From Roseiarcus sp963822215 (GTDB lineage: Bacteria > Pseudomonadota > Alphaproteobacteria > Rhizobiales > Beijerinckiaceae), in NCBI GenBank assembly GCA_963822215.1, contig CAWGGX010000007.1, positions 124,001 to 188,000 of the forward strand: a stretch of 64,000 nt of DNA, read 5' to 3'. Shown in pieces: positions 16,423 to 24,944 of the stretch. The stretch's first letter is position 1. Each line of letters starts with the position of its first letter. The position numbers and the translations under genes were made by a program. Below the pieces are notes generated by a model that saw nothing but the letters and a program-made list of their open reading frames with translations, did not search any database and was not told the DNA's origin.

Positions 16423-17360
16423 GCGCGCCCGATCGAAGGGCGATGGTGGAGCGCCCGGCGGATTTGTCGGTTCGTCGGCAATGCGTGCTGCTGAATGTGG
16501 CGCGCTCGGGGATCTATCGCCCCAAGCCAGAGCCCGGGGCGGACGATCTGGCGGTGATGCGGCGGATCGACGAACTGCATCTGGAGCTGCCGTTCTACGG
16601 ATCGCGTCGGATGACGTTTGAACTCAACAAGGAGGGCTGCGGAGTCAACCGCAAGCGGGTGCGGCGTCTGATGCGCACGATGGGGATCGAGGCGCTGGTT
16701 CCGCGTCCCGGCACGAGCAAGGCCGCCCTCGGCCACAAGATCTATCCCTATCTCCTGCGCGGCCTGGCGATCACCGAGCCGAACCATGTGTGGGCGGCCG
16801 ACGTGACTTACATCCCGATGGCGTGCGGCTTCCTCTATCTGGTGGCGATCATCGACTGGGCCAGCCGGGCGGTTCTGGCGTGGCGGCTGTCGAACACCAA
16901 CGACGCGAGCTTCTGCGCGGCGGCGCTGGAGGAGGCGCTGCTTCGGTTCGGAAAGCCGAGGATTTTCAATACCGATCAGGGCTCCACTTTCACCGCCGAG
17001 GCTTTCGTCGGCAAGCTCGCGGCGGCTGGCGTCGCGATTTCGATGGACGGACGCGGCCGCTTCATGGACAACATCTTCATCGAACGGCTGTGGCGCTCCA
17101 TCAAGTATGAAGAGGTGCATCTGAAAGCCTACGCCGACGGCCGCGAGGCGCGGGCCGGCATCGGCTCCTGGATGACCTTTTACAACTTTCGGCGCCCGCA
17201 CCAGGCGATGAACAACCAGATGCCGATGGCGGTGTGGCGCGCCGGCATGGACAAGACCGAGGCGGCGGCGAGGGCTGTGGATATGCCGCTTCGCTTGGAC
17301 AACGCAAACGCGTTGCCCACATACCCACAGCAGAGGCAGAAGCAGCAAGAAACGGCTTGA
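16419..17360 (+). CDS. IS3-family OrfB (DDE integrase domain)
   Basis: 313 residues. N-terminal HTH_21 (ELPFYGSRRMTFELN), then rve integrase core with catalytic D in WAADVTYIPM, D in FNTDQGSTFT and E in DNIFIERLWRSIKYEE. Intact, so the element is likely still mobile. Confidence 0.95.
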   Translation: MSAPDRRAMVERPADLSVRRQCVLLNVARSGIYRPKPEPGADDLAVMRRIDELHLELPFYGSRRMTFELNKEGCGVNRKRVRRLMRTMGIEALVPRPGTSKAALGHKIYPYLLRGLAITEPNHVWAADVTYIPMACGFLYLVAIIDWASRAVLAWRLSNTNDASFCAAALEEALLRFGKPRIFNTDQGSTFTAEAFVGKLAAAGVAISMDGRGRFMDNIFIERLWRSIKYEEVHLKAYADGREARAGIGSWMTFYNFRRPHQAMNNQMPMAVWRAGMDKTEAAARAVDMPLRLDNANALPTYPQQRQKQQETA

Positions 17361-17458
17361 TTCATGAAAGACAAGGGCAGGCGAGATTACACCTTAAATC
17401 CGACCTCCCGTGGTCCCACGAATAGGGTCCAGTTCAGAGGTCGACCCGATATTTTATG

Positions 17459-17494
17459 TTCACCTGCGCCTCCGTTGCTCGGGGCGCAGGTGAA
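17459..17494. promoter_or_regulatory. Perfect 12-bp-arm inverted repeat inside the IS630 element
   Basis: TTCACCTGCGCC at 17,459-17,470 and GGCGCAGGTGAA at 17,483-17,494, spacer of 12. The left arm covers the transposase GTG start; the right arm ends 9 bases before the ATG of the winged-helix ORF. The placement suits an operator controlling both divergent genes. Confidence 0.65.
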
Positions 17495-17503
17495 TCCCTA
17501 ATG

Positions 17504-17773
17504 AATCCGAAACTTGACCAAAACCCGGCCGCCGTGAGTCCGACCTTCACCGCCCTTCAGGGTCAGTACCTGGCGTTCATTCACGCCTACACCTGCATCT
17601 TCAGACAGCCGCCCGCCGAAGCCGACATGCAACGACACTTCAGCGTCACGCCGCCATCCGTTCATCAGATGGTCGTCACTCTCGAAAAGCTCGGCCTCAT
17701 CACCCGAAAGCCGGGCATTCCTCGAAGCATCAGGCTCGCGCTCCCCGCCGAAACCCTGCCCGTCTTGCGCTAA
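17504..17773 (+). CDS. LexA-type winged-helix passenger protein of IS630 element
   Basis: 89 residues resembling a LexA/MarR-like winged helix: LQGQYLAFIHAYTCIFRQPP, ADMQRHFSVTPPSVHQMVVTL (recognition helix) and EKLGLITRKPGIPRSIRL (wing). No LexA peptidase domain. It lies inside the IS630 terminal repeats, divergent from the transposase. From memory, similar small proteins accompany other alphaproteobacterial IS630 elements. Likely a transposition regulator, by inference. Confidence 0.75.
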   Translation, partial: NPKLDQNPAAVSPTFTALQGQYLAFIHAYTCIFRQPPAEADMQRHFSVTPPSVHQMVVTLEKLGLITRKPGIPRSIRLALPAETLPVLR

Positions 17774-17825
17774 CTCATCAAACCGTCAGGATCACTGTGC
17801 AGAGGTACTAGAGGCGTCGCTATCC

Positions 17826-18476
17826 GTGACCACCATTGGCATCATCGGCGCAGGCGAAGTGGGTAGCCACATCGCGCGAGCGGCCATCGCGAATGGCTAC
17901 GAGGTGGTCCTTGCCAATTCCCGGGGTCCCGAGACACTGATGGATCTCATTGCAGAATTGGGTCCGTCTGCGCGCGCCGCAACTGCCGCTGGCGCTGCCA
18001 CAGCGGGTGCCTTCGTCGTTGTGGCGGTTCCTCTCAAGCTGATCAATGACATGCCCGTGGACGAACTTGCCGGCAAGGTTGTGATCGATACAAATAACTA
18101 TATGGCCTGGCGTGACGGCCATTATCCAATCGTCGATGCGGGCGAAAAAACAGAACACGAACTCCGCCAGGAGCAGCTTCCATCCTCAAAGGTGGTCAAG
18201 GCGTTCACGCACATCCAGGCTCCCCGAATCATAACCTGGGGAACACCAACCGGCTCCGCCGACCGTCTGGCTTTGTCAGCCTCGAGCAACTTTTCCGAGG
18301 CCGTGGAACTCGTAGCGCAACTTTACGACCAGTTCGGTTTCGATACCGTTGACAACAGCCCACTCTGCGAGTCCTGGCGCAGCGGTCCAGGTCAACCCGC
18401 ATGGAAGCAAGAGCGGCAGACCCGGCCCGAACTCATGGCCAACCTTGCGAAGGCGCGACGCATCATCCTGGGGTGA
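17826..18476 (+). CDS. F420/NADP oxidoreductase-like NAD(P)-binding protein
   Basis: 216 residues with the dinucleotide fold of the NADPH-dependent F420 reductase-like family (PF03807): IGIIGAGEVGSHIARAAI, NSRGPETL, VVAVPLKLI, VIDTNNYM. C-terminal helices contain VVKAFTHIQ. F420 use is not implied, since many bacterial members act on other substrates. GTG start at 17,826 with no convincing Shine-Dalgarno: the IS630 right end lies only 17 bases upstream and probably displaced the native leader. Confidence 0.82.
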   Translation: MTTIGIIGAGEVGSHIARAAIANGYEVVLANSRGPETLMDLIAELGPSARAATAAGAATAGAFVVVAVPLKLINDMPVDELAGKVVIDTNNYMAWRDGHYPIVDAGEKTEHELRQEQLPSSKVVKAFTHIQAPRIITWGTPTGSADRLALSASSNFSEAVELVAQLYDQFGFDTVDNSPLCESWRSGPGQPAWKQERQTRPELMANLAKARRIILG

Positions 18477-18478
18477 CC

Positions 18479-18619
18479 TCACCTGAACGAAAGGCGGCTT
18501 CCGGCGGGCCAGCGGCGATTATAGATATGCGTCGCGTTCATATCGGCGAGGAAGCCACCGGCGGCAAGCCCGACAGCATTGAACGTGGAGATACATCGCC
18601 CGACTAAAAGCTTGTTCAT
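18479..18619 (-). pseudogene. N-terminal fragment of a DUF6640-like membrane protein
   Basis: A 46-codon minus-strand frame, MNKLLVGRCISTFNAVGLAA then GGFLADMNATHIYNRRWPAG. It resembles the start of small DUF6640-type membrane proteins, which have NATH-IYNPRWPPHAKFH just after the first helix. The frame breaks right after RWPAG. Taken as a truncated remnant between two oxidoreductase/regulator genes. Confidence 0.5.
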
Positions 18620-18857
18620 ACGAATTCCTTGGCGGCGGACGGACATTGCCTCAGCCACCGCTTACTTTCGTCTGGCTCCGAGAGTTTCTAGCGCATAATT
18701 GGGCAATTTTCTTCGATCAGGCGACGCAGACCCGGTTGAGCCGACGCATTTTCTGATCCCGATTATGTGAGGCCGTTTGGCTCTCGAGACATGTATGCAA
18801 TTGAGTCCAGACGATCTATGGACTATCAGCGCAAGGTTTCTTGGAGATCGTCCAAAC

Positions 18858-19772
18858 ATGGATCCGCTGTCCGATGTCATCTCGTTCCTGGAGCTGAAAA
18901 GCTATCGCGTCGGCGGCTTCGAGGCGGGCGGTGACTGGTCGATCCGCTTCGGGCCGCATGAGGGGATCAAATGCTACGCCGTGACCTCGGGCGCGTGTTG
19001 GGTCGCGGTGGAGGGCGCCGGCGGGCCGGTGCTTTTCAGGCAAGGCGACTGCCTCCTGTTGCCACACGGCTCGCCGTTCCGAGTCGCAAGCGATCCGGAC
19101 CTGCCACCCGATGATTGGCGGCGCCACTTTCTCGGCTCCCGCGAGGGCGCGCTGGTCAAGCTGAACGGCGGCGGGGGGGTCACGGTGCTCGGCGGCCATT
19201 TCCAGCTCGCCGGACCGCAGGCGGAAATGCTGCTCGGCATGCTGCCGCCCGTCGTCCATCTGCAAAGCGAGACCGAGCGCGAGACTTTACGCTGGGCCTT
19301 CGATCGAATGCGGCAGGAACTGACCGATCTCAAGCCGGGAGGCTTCGTAGTCGCCCAGCAACTCGCCTGCATGATCTTCGTCCAGGCGCTCCGCCTCCAC
19401 CTCGACGAGAGCAAGGGCGTCGGCTGGCTGTTTGCGCTCTCCGACAAGCATGTTGGGGCGGCGATCGCGGCGATCCATCGCGAGCCAGCGCGGCGCTGGA
19501 CGGTGGCCGCGCTGGCCCTCGAAGTCGGCATGTCGCGATCCGGCTTCGCGGCGCGATTTGCGCAACTGGTTGGCGATGGACCGATCGAATATCTCGCGCG
19601 CTGGCGGATGCTGCTCGCCGGGCGAAACCTGTCGCGCGGCGAACCTATCGGGGCGGTCGCCCGCTCGCTCGGGTATGAATCGGAAAGCGCGTTCAGCACG
19701 GCCTTCAAGCGCGTGATGGGCAGCCCGCCCCGCCATCACGCGCGCCTGGCGACGGTTGCGACAGGAGGTTAG
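18858..19772 (+). CDS. AraC-family transcriptional regulator
   Basis: 304 residues. N-terminal cupin-type AraC_binding_2 domain (MDPLSDVISFLELKSYRVGG, RFGPHEGIKCYAV, GDCLLLPHGSPF) and C-terminal double HTH (WTVAALALEVGMSRSGFAAR; IGAVARSLGYESESAFSTAF; MGSPPRHH). ATG at 18,858 chosen: conserved family start with GGAGATCG upstream. Such regulators usually sit beside the oxidoreductases they control. Its 5' end is duplicated as a fragment at 11,985-12,125. Confidence 0.93.
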   Translation: MDPLSDVISFLELKSYRVGGFEAGGDWSIRFGPHEGIKCYAVTSGACWVAVEGAGGPVLFRQGDCLLLPHGSPFRVASDPDLPPDDWRRHFLGSREGALVKLNGGGGVTVLGGHFQLAGPQAEMLLGMLPPVVHLQSETERETLRWAFDRMRQELTDLKPGGFVVAQQLACMIFVQALRLHLDESKGVGWLFALSDKHVGAAIAAIHREPARRWTVAALALEVGMSRSGFAARFAQLVGDGPIEYLARWRMLLAGRNLSRGEPIGAVARSLGYESESAFSTAFKRVMGSPPRHHARLATVATGG

Positions 19773-19946
19773 GCCGAGGCGCTTACGGTGAAGCTCATCC
19801 GGGCTTGTACAAGGTGGCTTTCACACTTGAGAGATGAGGTCTCCAGTCGTTGCCGACCAACAAGGGGGCGGGTCGCTACGGCGATCCGCTCGCCGCTCGG
19901 AGGCGCAAACGGCGATCTATGGACGTCCATATTAGCTCATAGACTT

Positions 19947-20262
19947 CAACAACAGCCTTTTGGTCAAGCGCGCGGTCGATGCCGTCTTTCCGGCGCTCCG
20001 TCCGATCTTTGGGTCCAATGTCTTCGTCTCGGCCGAGTTCCGCGCGCGAAAACCCGAGAAGGCCGCCTATCTCGGCAGCCTCGCCCGTCTCGGCGCCACT
20101 CTCGGGGCGACGGTGTTCGTCGACGACAGCGCCCGCAATGTCGAGGGCGCCGAGCGCGCCGGCCTCATCGGCCATCTCTTCCGCGACCCCGCCGCCCTCG
20201 CCGCGGCGCTCATGGACCTCGGGCTGACGCTCGGCTGAGCGGGAGAGTTTGCGGAAGGCGCG
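19947..20262 (+). pseudogene. Duplicated 3' fragment of the HAD hydrolase gene
   Basis: Near-identical to 10,004-10,317, including the HAD motif III/IV region, the stop codon and ~25 bases beyond it. Only the last third is present and there is no start or motif I. Preceded by unrelated sequence (19,788-19,946) with no gene. Confidence 0.9.
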
Positions 20263-20400
20263 CGCTCTCAAAGCCATCCGATCGCCCTTCGCGGCAACGC
20301 CCGTCCCTGCCCCGGCTTGACCGAAGGGATGTGAGCAATTACACATTCTGGTCAGCAAGATCGGGGCGCTGACCAGGCGGGACCAGCAGTGTTGTGGGGA

Positions 20401-20997
20401 ATGATTTGTAGACGGCGTCGATCGGCAGACTCGATCCTTATGTCCGCTGTCTTTTTTCTCACGCTTTTGGATTGCTTTTCAGGGACTACAGCAACGGCTG
20501 CGACTATATCTGTCAGTCAGTCCCGAAACGACCCGACGCAAATCATTATGAGCGGCGAATTGGTTCCAGAAGACCTGGGTCGGTTCGTTGCGGCATCCAA
20601 CAATGCAAGGACCGCCGTCGTACGCTTCAATAGCCGCGGCGGCCACCTCCAGACCGGTCTTTTGATTGGGCTGATCATACGTCAAAGAGGCTACACAACA
20701 GCCGTGGGAGCACGTTCGTTCTGCTATTCGTCTTGCGCTTTAGCTTGGCTGGCAGGGCGAACTCGACTGAACGACGTTAGCGCCAAAGTCGGCTTTCACG
20801 CGGCGGCGGATGCAAAACACAATTACAGCCCAGAGGGCACCGAGATGATGCGCGCCTATGCCAGAAGCCTGGGACTCAGCGCGCAGGCAGCCGAATCGTT
20901 AACCGAGGCGACTCCCGGCGATATGCGATTTCTCACTGCCGACTTGGCCAAGGAGATTGGAGTGGATGTGATCTGGGTTGGAAACGGACGGCGGTAG
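20401..20997 (+). CDS. Predicted periplasmic ClpP-like protein (COG3904-type)
   Basis: About 198 residues; N-terminal signal (RRRRSADSILMSAVFFLTLL). The body resembles the ClpP/crotonase fold: a VVRFNSRGGHLQTGLLIGL strand-turn, the candidate nucleophile Ser in CYSSCALAWLAG, and GFHAA as candidate His region. Family role unknown, probably an envelope serine hydrolase or inactive relative. ATG 20,401 preferred; GTG 20,389 is an alternative. Confidence 0.75.
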   Translation: MICRRRRSADSILMSAVFFLTLLDCFSGTTATAATISVSQSRNDPTQIIMSGELVPEDLGRFVAASNNARTAVVRFNSRGGHLQTGLLIGLIIRQRGYTTAVGARSFCYSSCALAWLAGRTRLNDVSAKVGFHAAADAKHNYSPEGTEMMRAYARSLGLSAQAAESLTEATPGDMRFLTADLAKEIGVDVIWVGNGRR

Positions 20998-21276
20998 GGA
21001 AAACTCCTGCCCCATTGCGACGACCAAGCGCGCGATCGGCATGGCGCGACGGCTCTCGAACTGCTCGCCGGAGCCACTTCGACCAACCATTACGCACGAA
21101 CGCCAGCGCGACTCAGACGGGTCACCATTCCCTGGCCCGTCACCGTCAAATGTCGCGCCGGTTTCGCGCTTGCAGCCTCCACCGTGGTGCGCCGCTCCCT
21201 ATCGCCACAGCGGCATGGAGGAGCGGCGATCCCACGGCGCTCGATCGGTCGGTCACGGATAGACCGACCGGTGAAC

Positions 21277-21771
21277 TCACGGGCAAGGATGCCGCGCGCC
21301 GTCGTAGCCGAGGTACGTCCCGGTCGCCGGATTGTACGATTTGAACCTGCTCGCGCAGGAGGCCGAGTAATTTACGCCTCCCTCCTGCGGGTAGCTGCCC
21401 TGCGGGTAACCGCCATAGCCGGAGCCATAATACGGATACTGCGAACCCAGGATCGCGCCGCCGAGCAAGCCTAAGCCGAGAGCGGCGCCCCCGTAATCGT
21501 AACCGTAGCCATTTCCGTAACCGTAGCCACTTCCGTAACCGTAGCCGCCTCCGCCGTAGCCGCCGTGCCAGCCGCCGCCATGATACCCGCCGAAGCCGCC
21601 ATGAAACCCACCGCCGCCGCCGTGAAAGCCGCCGCCGCCGCCATGAAACGCGCCACCGCCGCCACCGCCGCCACCACCGCCGCGCGCCATGACCGGGGTC
21701 GCAACCAACGACACACCAAGCGCCAGAGCCGCAATCGAGACGCAGCAAGTCTTGAAGAACGTCGTAAGCAT
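21277..21771 (-). CDS. Gly-rich exported protein with BA14K-like C-terminus
   Basis: 164 residues: signal peptide (MLTTFFKTCCVSIAALALG...ATPVMA), a Gly/Tyr/His-rich low-complexity domain made of GGGGFHGGG and GYGYGNGYG repeats, a short hydrophobic stretch (GLGLLGGAILG), then CASRFKSYNPATGTYLGYDG ending RHPC, the BA14K-type motif known from Brucella immunoreactive proteins. Probably envelope-located. ATG 21,771 begins the signal peptide. Confidence 0.85.
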   Translation of the reverse strand: MLTTFFKTCCVSIAALALGVSLVATPVMARGGGGGGGGGGAFHGGGGGFHGGGGGFHGGFGGYHGGGWHGGYGGGGYGYGSGYGYGNGYGYDYGGAALGLGLLGGAILGSQYPYYGSGYGGYPQGSYPQEGGVNYSASCASRFKSYNPATGTYLGYDGARHPCP

Positions 21772-21956
21772 GTTCGATACTCTCAAAGGGTTTCTATGTC
21801 TCCTAACCCGGGACATAGCGAACCGGTTCCTAACGAAGATGTGTATCTGCGGGTCGCCCGCTACAATAGGCTCGGAATCTACTCACGCGGATGTGTCCCA
21901 GCCGGCCTTGCGGCCTGCGTGGGTCGCGCGTTCTGCGGGCGCCCCAATGTTCGACG

Positions 21957-22190
21957 ATGGCTCCCAGCGCAGTCGAGGGCTTCTTCGCAATCCTCGCCAA
22001 GCGGACGCTCGGGCGCAGCGTCTTTCGCTCGGTCGCCGGCCCGCAAGCCGCAATCAACCGCTTCCGCGAAGAGCACAATCGGCAGTCCCGACCCTTCGCT
22101 TGGGCCGCAGGTCGCGACAAAACCATCGCCGCCGTCAGACGCGGGCGCCAAGTGTTAGATTCGATCCACTCGTTGCTTGAACAGCGTAGG
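21957..22190 (+). pseudogene. C-terminal remnant of another IS630-type transposase
   Basis: The frame reads AVEGFFAILAKRTLGRSVFR, then LQAAINRFREEHNRQSRPF-like text and IAAVRRGRQVLDSIH. This matches the C-terminal end (from the catalytic Glu onward) of IS630 transposases that differ from the 14.9-kb element. Nothing upstream encodes the rest of the DDE domain. It ends just before the rarA leader. Confidence 0.75.
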
Positions 22191-22311
22191 CCCGCACTCG
22201 CGCCCCAGCGCGAGCAGTTTCTCAAGTCCCGCGCAGCGGCCGGGTCGGCGACCCGGTCCGCCAGCAAGGCGCCCCGCTGGACAGCGCCGTGGCCCGGCGG
22301 GAAAAGGGGCG

Positions 22312-23619
22312 ATGAGCCTGTTTGAGGACGCGCCCCGTGGGGCGCCGCCGCCTGCGCCGCTGGCTGAGCGGCTGAGGCCGACGAGCCTTTCGGAGGTCTC
22401 CGGCCAGGAGCACCTGACCGGGCCGGACGGCGCGCTGACGCGGCTCCTCGAGGGGCCGACGCTCGGCTCGATGATCTTCTGGGGGCCACCGGGAAGCGGC
22501 AAGACGACGGTCGCGCGGCTGATCGGCGCCCTGCGCTCGGACGCCTTCGTCCAGGTCTCGGCGATCCATTCGGGCGTGGCGGAGCTCAAGAAGATCTTTG
22601 AGGCCGCCCGCGCCCGCCGGGCGCAGGGGCAGGGCACGCTGCTGTTTGTCGACGAGATCCACCGCTTCAACCGCGCCCAGCAGGATTCCTTTCTGCCGGT
22701 GATGGAGGACGGCGCCGTCACGCTGATCGGCGCGACCACCGAGAACCCGTCGTTCGAGCTGAACGCCGCGCTTCTCTCGCGCGCCCGGGTGCTGGTGTTC
22801 CGGGCGCTGACGGCGGACGCGCTGGAGGCTTTGCTCGGGCGCGCCGGGCGTCTGCTCGGCAAGGTTTTGCCGCTCGACGCGGAAGCGCGCGCGGCGCTGA
22901 TCGGCATGGCGGACGGCGATGGCCGCGCCGTGCTGACGCTGGCCGAGGAGGTCTGGCGCGCCGCCCGGCCCGGCGAGGTCCTCGACGCGCATCGGCTCGT
23001 CCACGTCGTGCAGCGGCGCGCGCCCCTCTACGACAAGGCGCAGGACGGCCACTACAATCTGATCTCGGCTCTGCACAAATGCGTGCGCGGTTCGGACCCG
23101 GACGCGGCGCTCTACTACCTCGCCCGGATGTTCGACGCCGGCGAAGACCCGCTGTTCATCGTCCGCCGCGTCGTGCGTATGGCCTCCGAGGACATCGGGC
23201 TCGCCGATCCGCAGGCCCTCGTCGTGGCCAACGCGGCCAAGGACGCCTACGACTTCCTCGGCAGTCCGGAGGGCGAGCTCGCGATTGCCGAGGCCGTCGT
23301 CTACGTCGCGACCGCGCCGAAGTCGAACGCCGTCTATACGGCGTTCGCCGCCGCGCAGGCGCTCGCCAAGACCCACGGCTCGCTGACGCCGCCCAAGACC
23401 ATCCTCAACGCGCCGACGCGGCTCATGCAGCGCGAAGGCTATGGGGCAGACTATCAATACGACCACGACGCGCCTGACGCTTTCTCGGGCCAGAACTACT
23501 GGCCGGAAGCGCTCGGGCGGCGAACCCTCTACGCGCCGGTCGAGCGTGGCTTCGAGCGCGAGATCAAGAAGCGGCTCGAGTATTGGGGGCGGCTGAGGGG
23601 GGAGCGGGGAGGGGGATAA
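22312..23619 (+). CDS. rarA: Replication-associated recombination protein A (RarA/MgsA)
   Basis: 435-residue AAA+ ATPase of the RarA family: PLAERLRPTSLSEVSGQEHL, Walker A GPPGSGKTT, Walker B LLFVDEIHRFN, sensor GATTENPSFELN, C-terminal tetramerisation part with YDKAQDGHYNLISALHKCVRGSDPDAALYY-type text. Acts at stalled replication forks. ATG 22,312 is the conserved MSLFE start; the upstream frame is a transposase remnant. Confidence 0.96.
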   Translation: MSLFEDAPRGAPPPAPLAERLRPTSLSEVSGQEHLTGPDGALTRLLEGPTLGSMIFWGPPGSGKTTVARLIGALRSDAFVQVSAIHSGVAELKKIFEAARARRAQGQGTLLFVDEIHRFNRAQQDSFLPVMEDGAVTLIGATTENPSFELNAALLSRARVLVFRALTADALEALLGRAGRLLGKVLPLDAEARAALIGMADGDGRAVLTLAEEVWRAARPGEVLDAHRLVHVVQRRAPLYDKAQDGHYNLISALHKCVRGSDPDAALYYLARMFDAGEDPLFIVRRVVRMASEDIGLADPQALVVANAAKDAYDFLGSPEGELAIAEAVVYVATAPKSNAVYTAFAAAQALAKTHGSLTPPKTILNAPTRLMQREGYGADYQYDHDAPDAFSGQNYWPEALGRRTLYAPVERGFEREIKKRLEYWGRLRGERGGG

Positions 23620-23620
23620 C

Positions 23621-23749
23621 TTGCCGAACATTTCCTTCAGTTTGAGTGTGCCTGAGCCGTCGACCCGGGCGATGCTGATGCTGGGCTTTGCCGGCCTGGG
23701 CTTCGCGGCCTATCGCGGCGCGCAGAAGCGCGTCGGCGTCGCCGCCTAA
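23621..23749 (+). pseudogene. PEP-CTERM sorting-signal remnant
   Basis: A 42-codon frame starting right after the rarA stop: LPNISFSLSVPEPSTRAMLM, then LGFAGLGFAAYRGAQKR and a stop. VPEPST plus a hydrophobic helix and a basic end is the PEP-CTERM exosortase signal. No mature domain precedes it, so this is the 3' tail of a deleted exported protein gene. Confidence 0.8.
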
Positions 23750-23878
23750 GCTTTCCGGCGCCGCGATTTTTGGAGGACGGGCGCCTCAAGTCATGCAGAA
23801 GCGTCTCTCAGCGGCTGTGCGGCCTTGTTGCAAGCGACAGGGACGACGTGGATCATGGGAAAAAAATTTCGTCGTGCG

Positions 23879-24259
23879 TCAACGCACCGGCGGGGGATCG
23901 GCAAAGCCGGCGAAGTTTCGCAGTTGGCTCGTCTCGAAGAAACTGCGACGGCGCACAGGGCCGTATACGTCGATAATTCGCGCGCCCAGATAGTAATCCT
24001 GACGCCATCGCACTTCGCACTCAAAAACAGGACCGTTTTCAAAATCAACCAAAAGGATTACTTTTGGCAGAGAAATGTTTTGATCAAGTTTGATTTTTGC
24101 CCCACTTTCCGATCGATCAACAATGGTCGCAGCCGTGAACTTCTGTCGACAAGGCGAAAGAACCTCTGCGGTAATATTTACAGGCCTGCGCTCTTCGGTG
24201 CGCCGATCAGATCCGAGACTGGGCATTTGGGGCTCAGAAGCTGAGCCGAACTCACTCAT
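23879..24259 (-). CDS. PilZ-domain protein
   Basis: 126 residues. The c-di-GMP-binding signature is present: basic RRTEERR region (residues 19-25) followed by the beta-strand motif DRSESGAKI (DxSxxG). Short stand-alone PilZ proteins of this type are common in alphaproteobacteria and presumably act as c-di-GMP effectors. No neighbour shows its partner. Confidence 0.85.
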   Translation of the reverse strand: MSEFGSASEPQMPSLGSDRRTEERRPVNITAEVLSPCRQKFTAATIVDRSESGAKIKLDQNISLPKVILLVDFENGPVFECEVRWRQDYYLGARIIDVYGPVRRRSFFETSQLRNFAGFADPPPVR

Positions 24260-24944
24260 AAAGACCCCTATTTCTGTCGGAGGAAACGGCGAAAGCCGAC
24301 TTTTTAACCAAGAGTTCGATTTGTCGTCGGCGACCTGATGGCGCAGCTCTTGCGCCCGTGGATCCGCATCTGTGGGCTTGAGATCGAGCTCGATTCCTTG
24401 ATTCGATGACGCCGACGACGCCGCGAGGGCGGAAATCGCCGATATGCCCCGAAAGCTTGTCCGCTCGATCTATTGGTTCTCGAAGCACGCTCCAGGGTGT
24501 CCACGACAGCGAGCCCAAGCGCTAAACTCTCCCCAAGTATGCGGTCATATTATGAATTCGGGGTTACCCAGACGAAACGCTCTGTATAGGAAAAGAGGCC
24601 CCTGCGCCTTCATCGAGGCCGACAGCCCGTCCTGACATGACTGCTTCACGTCGACCCTCGCCGTGGGCGCTGCGCCGTCGGGGGCGCCCGCGAGTAGGAA
24701 ATTGGCCTCTGGGCTTCTTCTGGTTCCCGGGTAACGCCTGGAGAAGTCGCAGGATGTTCCAGGGCGCACGAACGCTCGCGCCCCGGGATCATCCTTCGAC
24801 AAGCTCGGGAGGGGGATTTTGGACTCATGCGTTTCGCCCTCCTCTCGTCGCGATTCCTGCGCGGCTCGGTCACGAACGCGCCGGGATTCCCGCTCAAGTC
24901 CTTCGACCCGGAAATCCATCGTATGGGAAGCTCGGGAGAGCCAT
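24260..24944. other. Intergenic, no gene seen
   Basis: About 685 bases between the divergent PilZ and S41 genes. Several short frames exist in different phases, but none has a recognisable domain. May contain both promoters. Confidence 0.5.

Larger units (their letters stand above)
16052..17436 (+). mobile_element. IS3-family insertion sequence, copy 1 (1385 bp)
   Basis: Ends TGAACTGGACCC and GGGTCCAGTTCA form the terminal inverted repeats. A 3-bp duplication GAG flanks it (16,049-16,051 and 17,437-17,439), typical of the IS3 family. A second copy, with identical protein products, lies at 42,667-44,051. Carries overlapping orfA and orfB. Confidence 0.95.
14939..17463 (-). pseudogene. IS630 transposase, split by IS3 insertion
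   Basis: The larger part (14,939-16,051) encodes the HTH regions and the DDE domain: ICFDESPTQ, LVMDNLSTHS and SWLNKVEIE carry the D, D and E. Deleting the IS3 element plus one GAG duplicate joins this frame exactly to a short upstream piece starting with GTG at 17,463 (MNIKYRVDLSQEEREEL), restoring a normal IS630 transposase N-terminus. The stop codon TAG is made from the TA target duplication plus the next flanking base. Confidence 0.9.
14942..17808 (-). mobile_element. IS630-family insertion sequence, interrupted by an IS3-family element
   Basis: Terminal inverted repeats: left GTACCGCTGCACAGTGAT (14,942-14,959) and right ATCACTGTGCAGAGGTAC (17,791-17,808). Both ends are flanked by TA (14,940-14,941 and 17,809-17,810), the IS630 target duplication. 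Inside are a DDE transposase on the minus strand and a winged-helix ORF on the plus strand. An IS3-family element occupies 16,052-17,436; without it the IS630 element is about 1.48 kb. Confidence 0.92.

Noticed and set aside
16359..17348. 329-codon minus-strand frame in the IS3 element (also 42,974-43,963)
   Set aside because: Antisense of orfB in both copies; the transposase frame explains the conservation.
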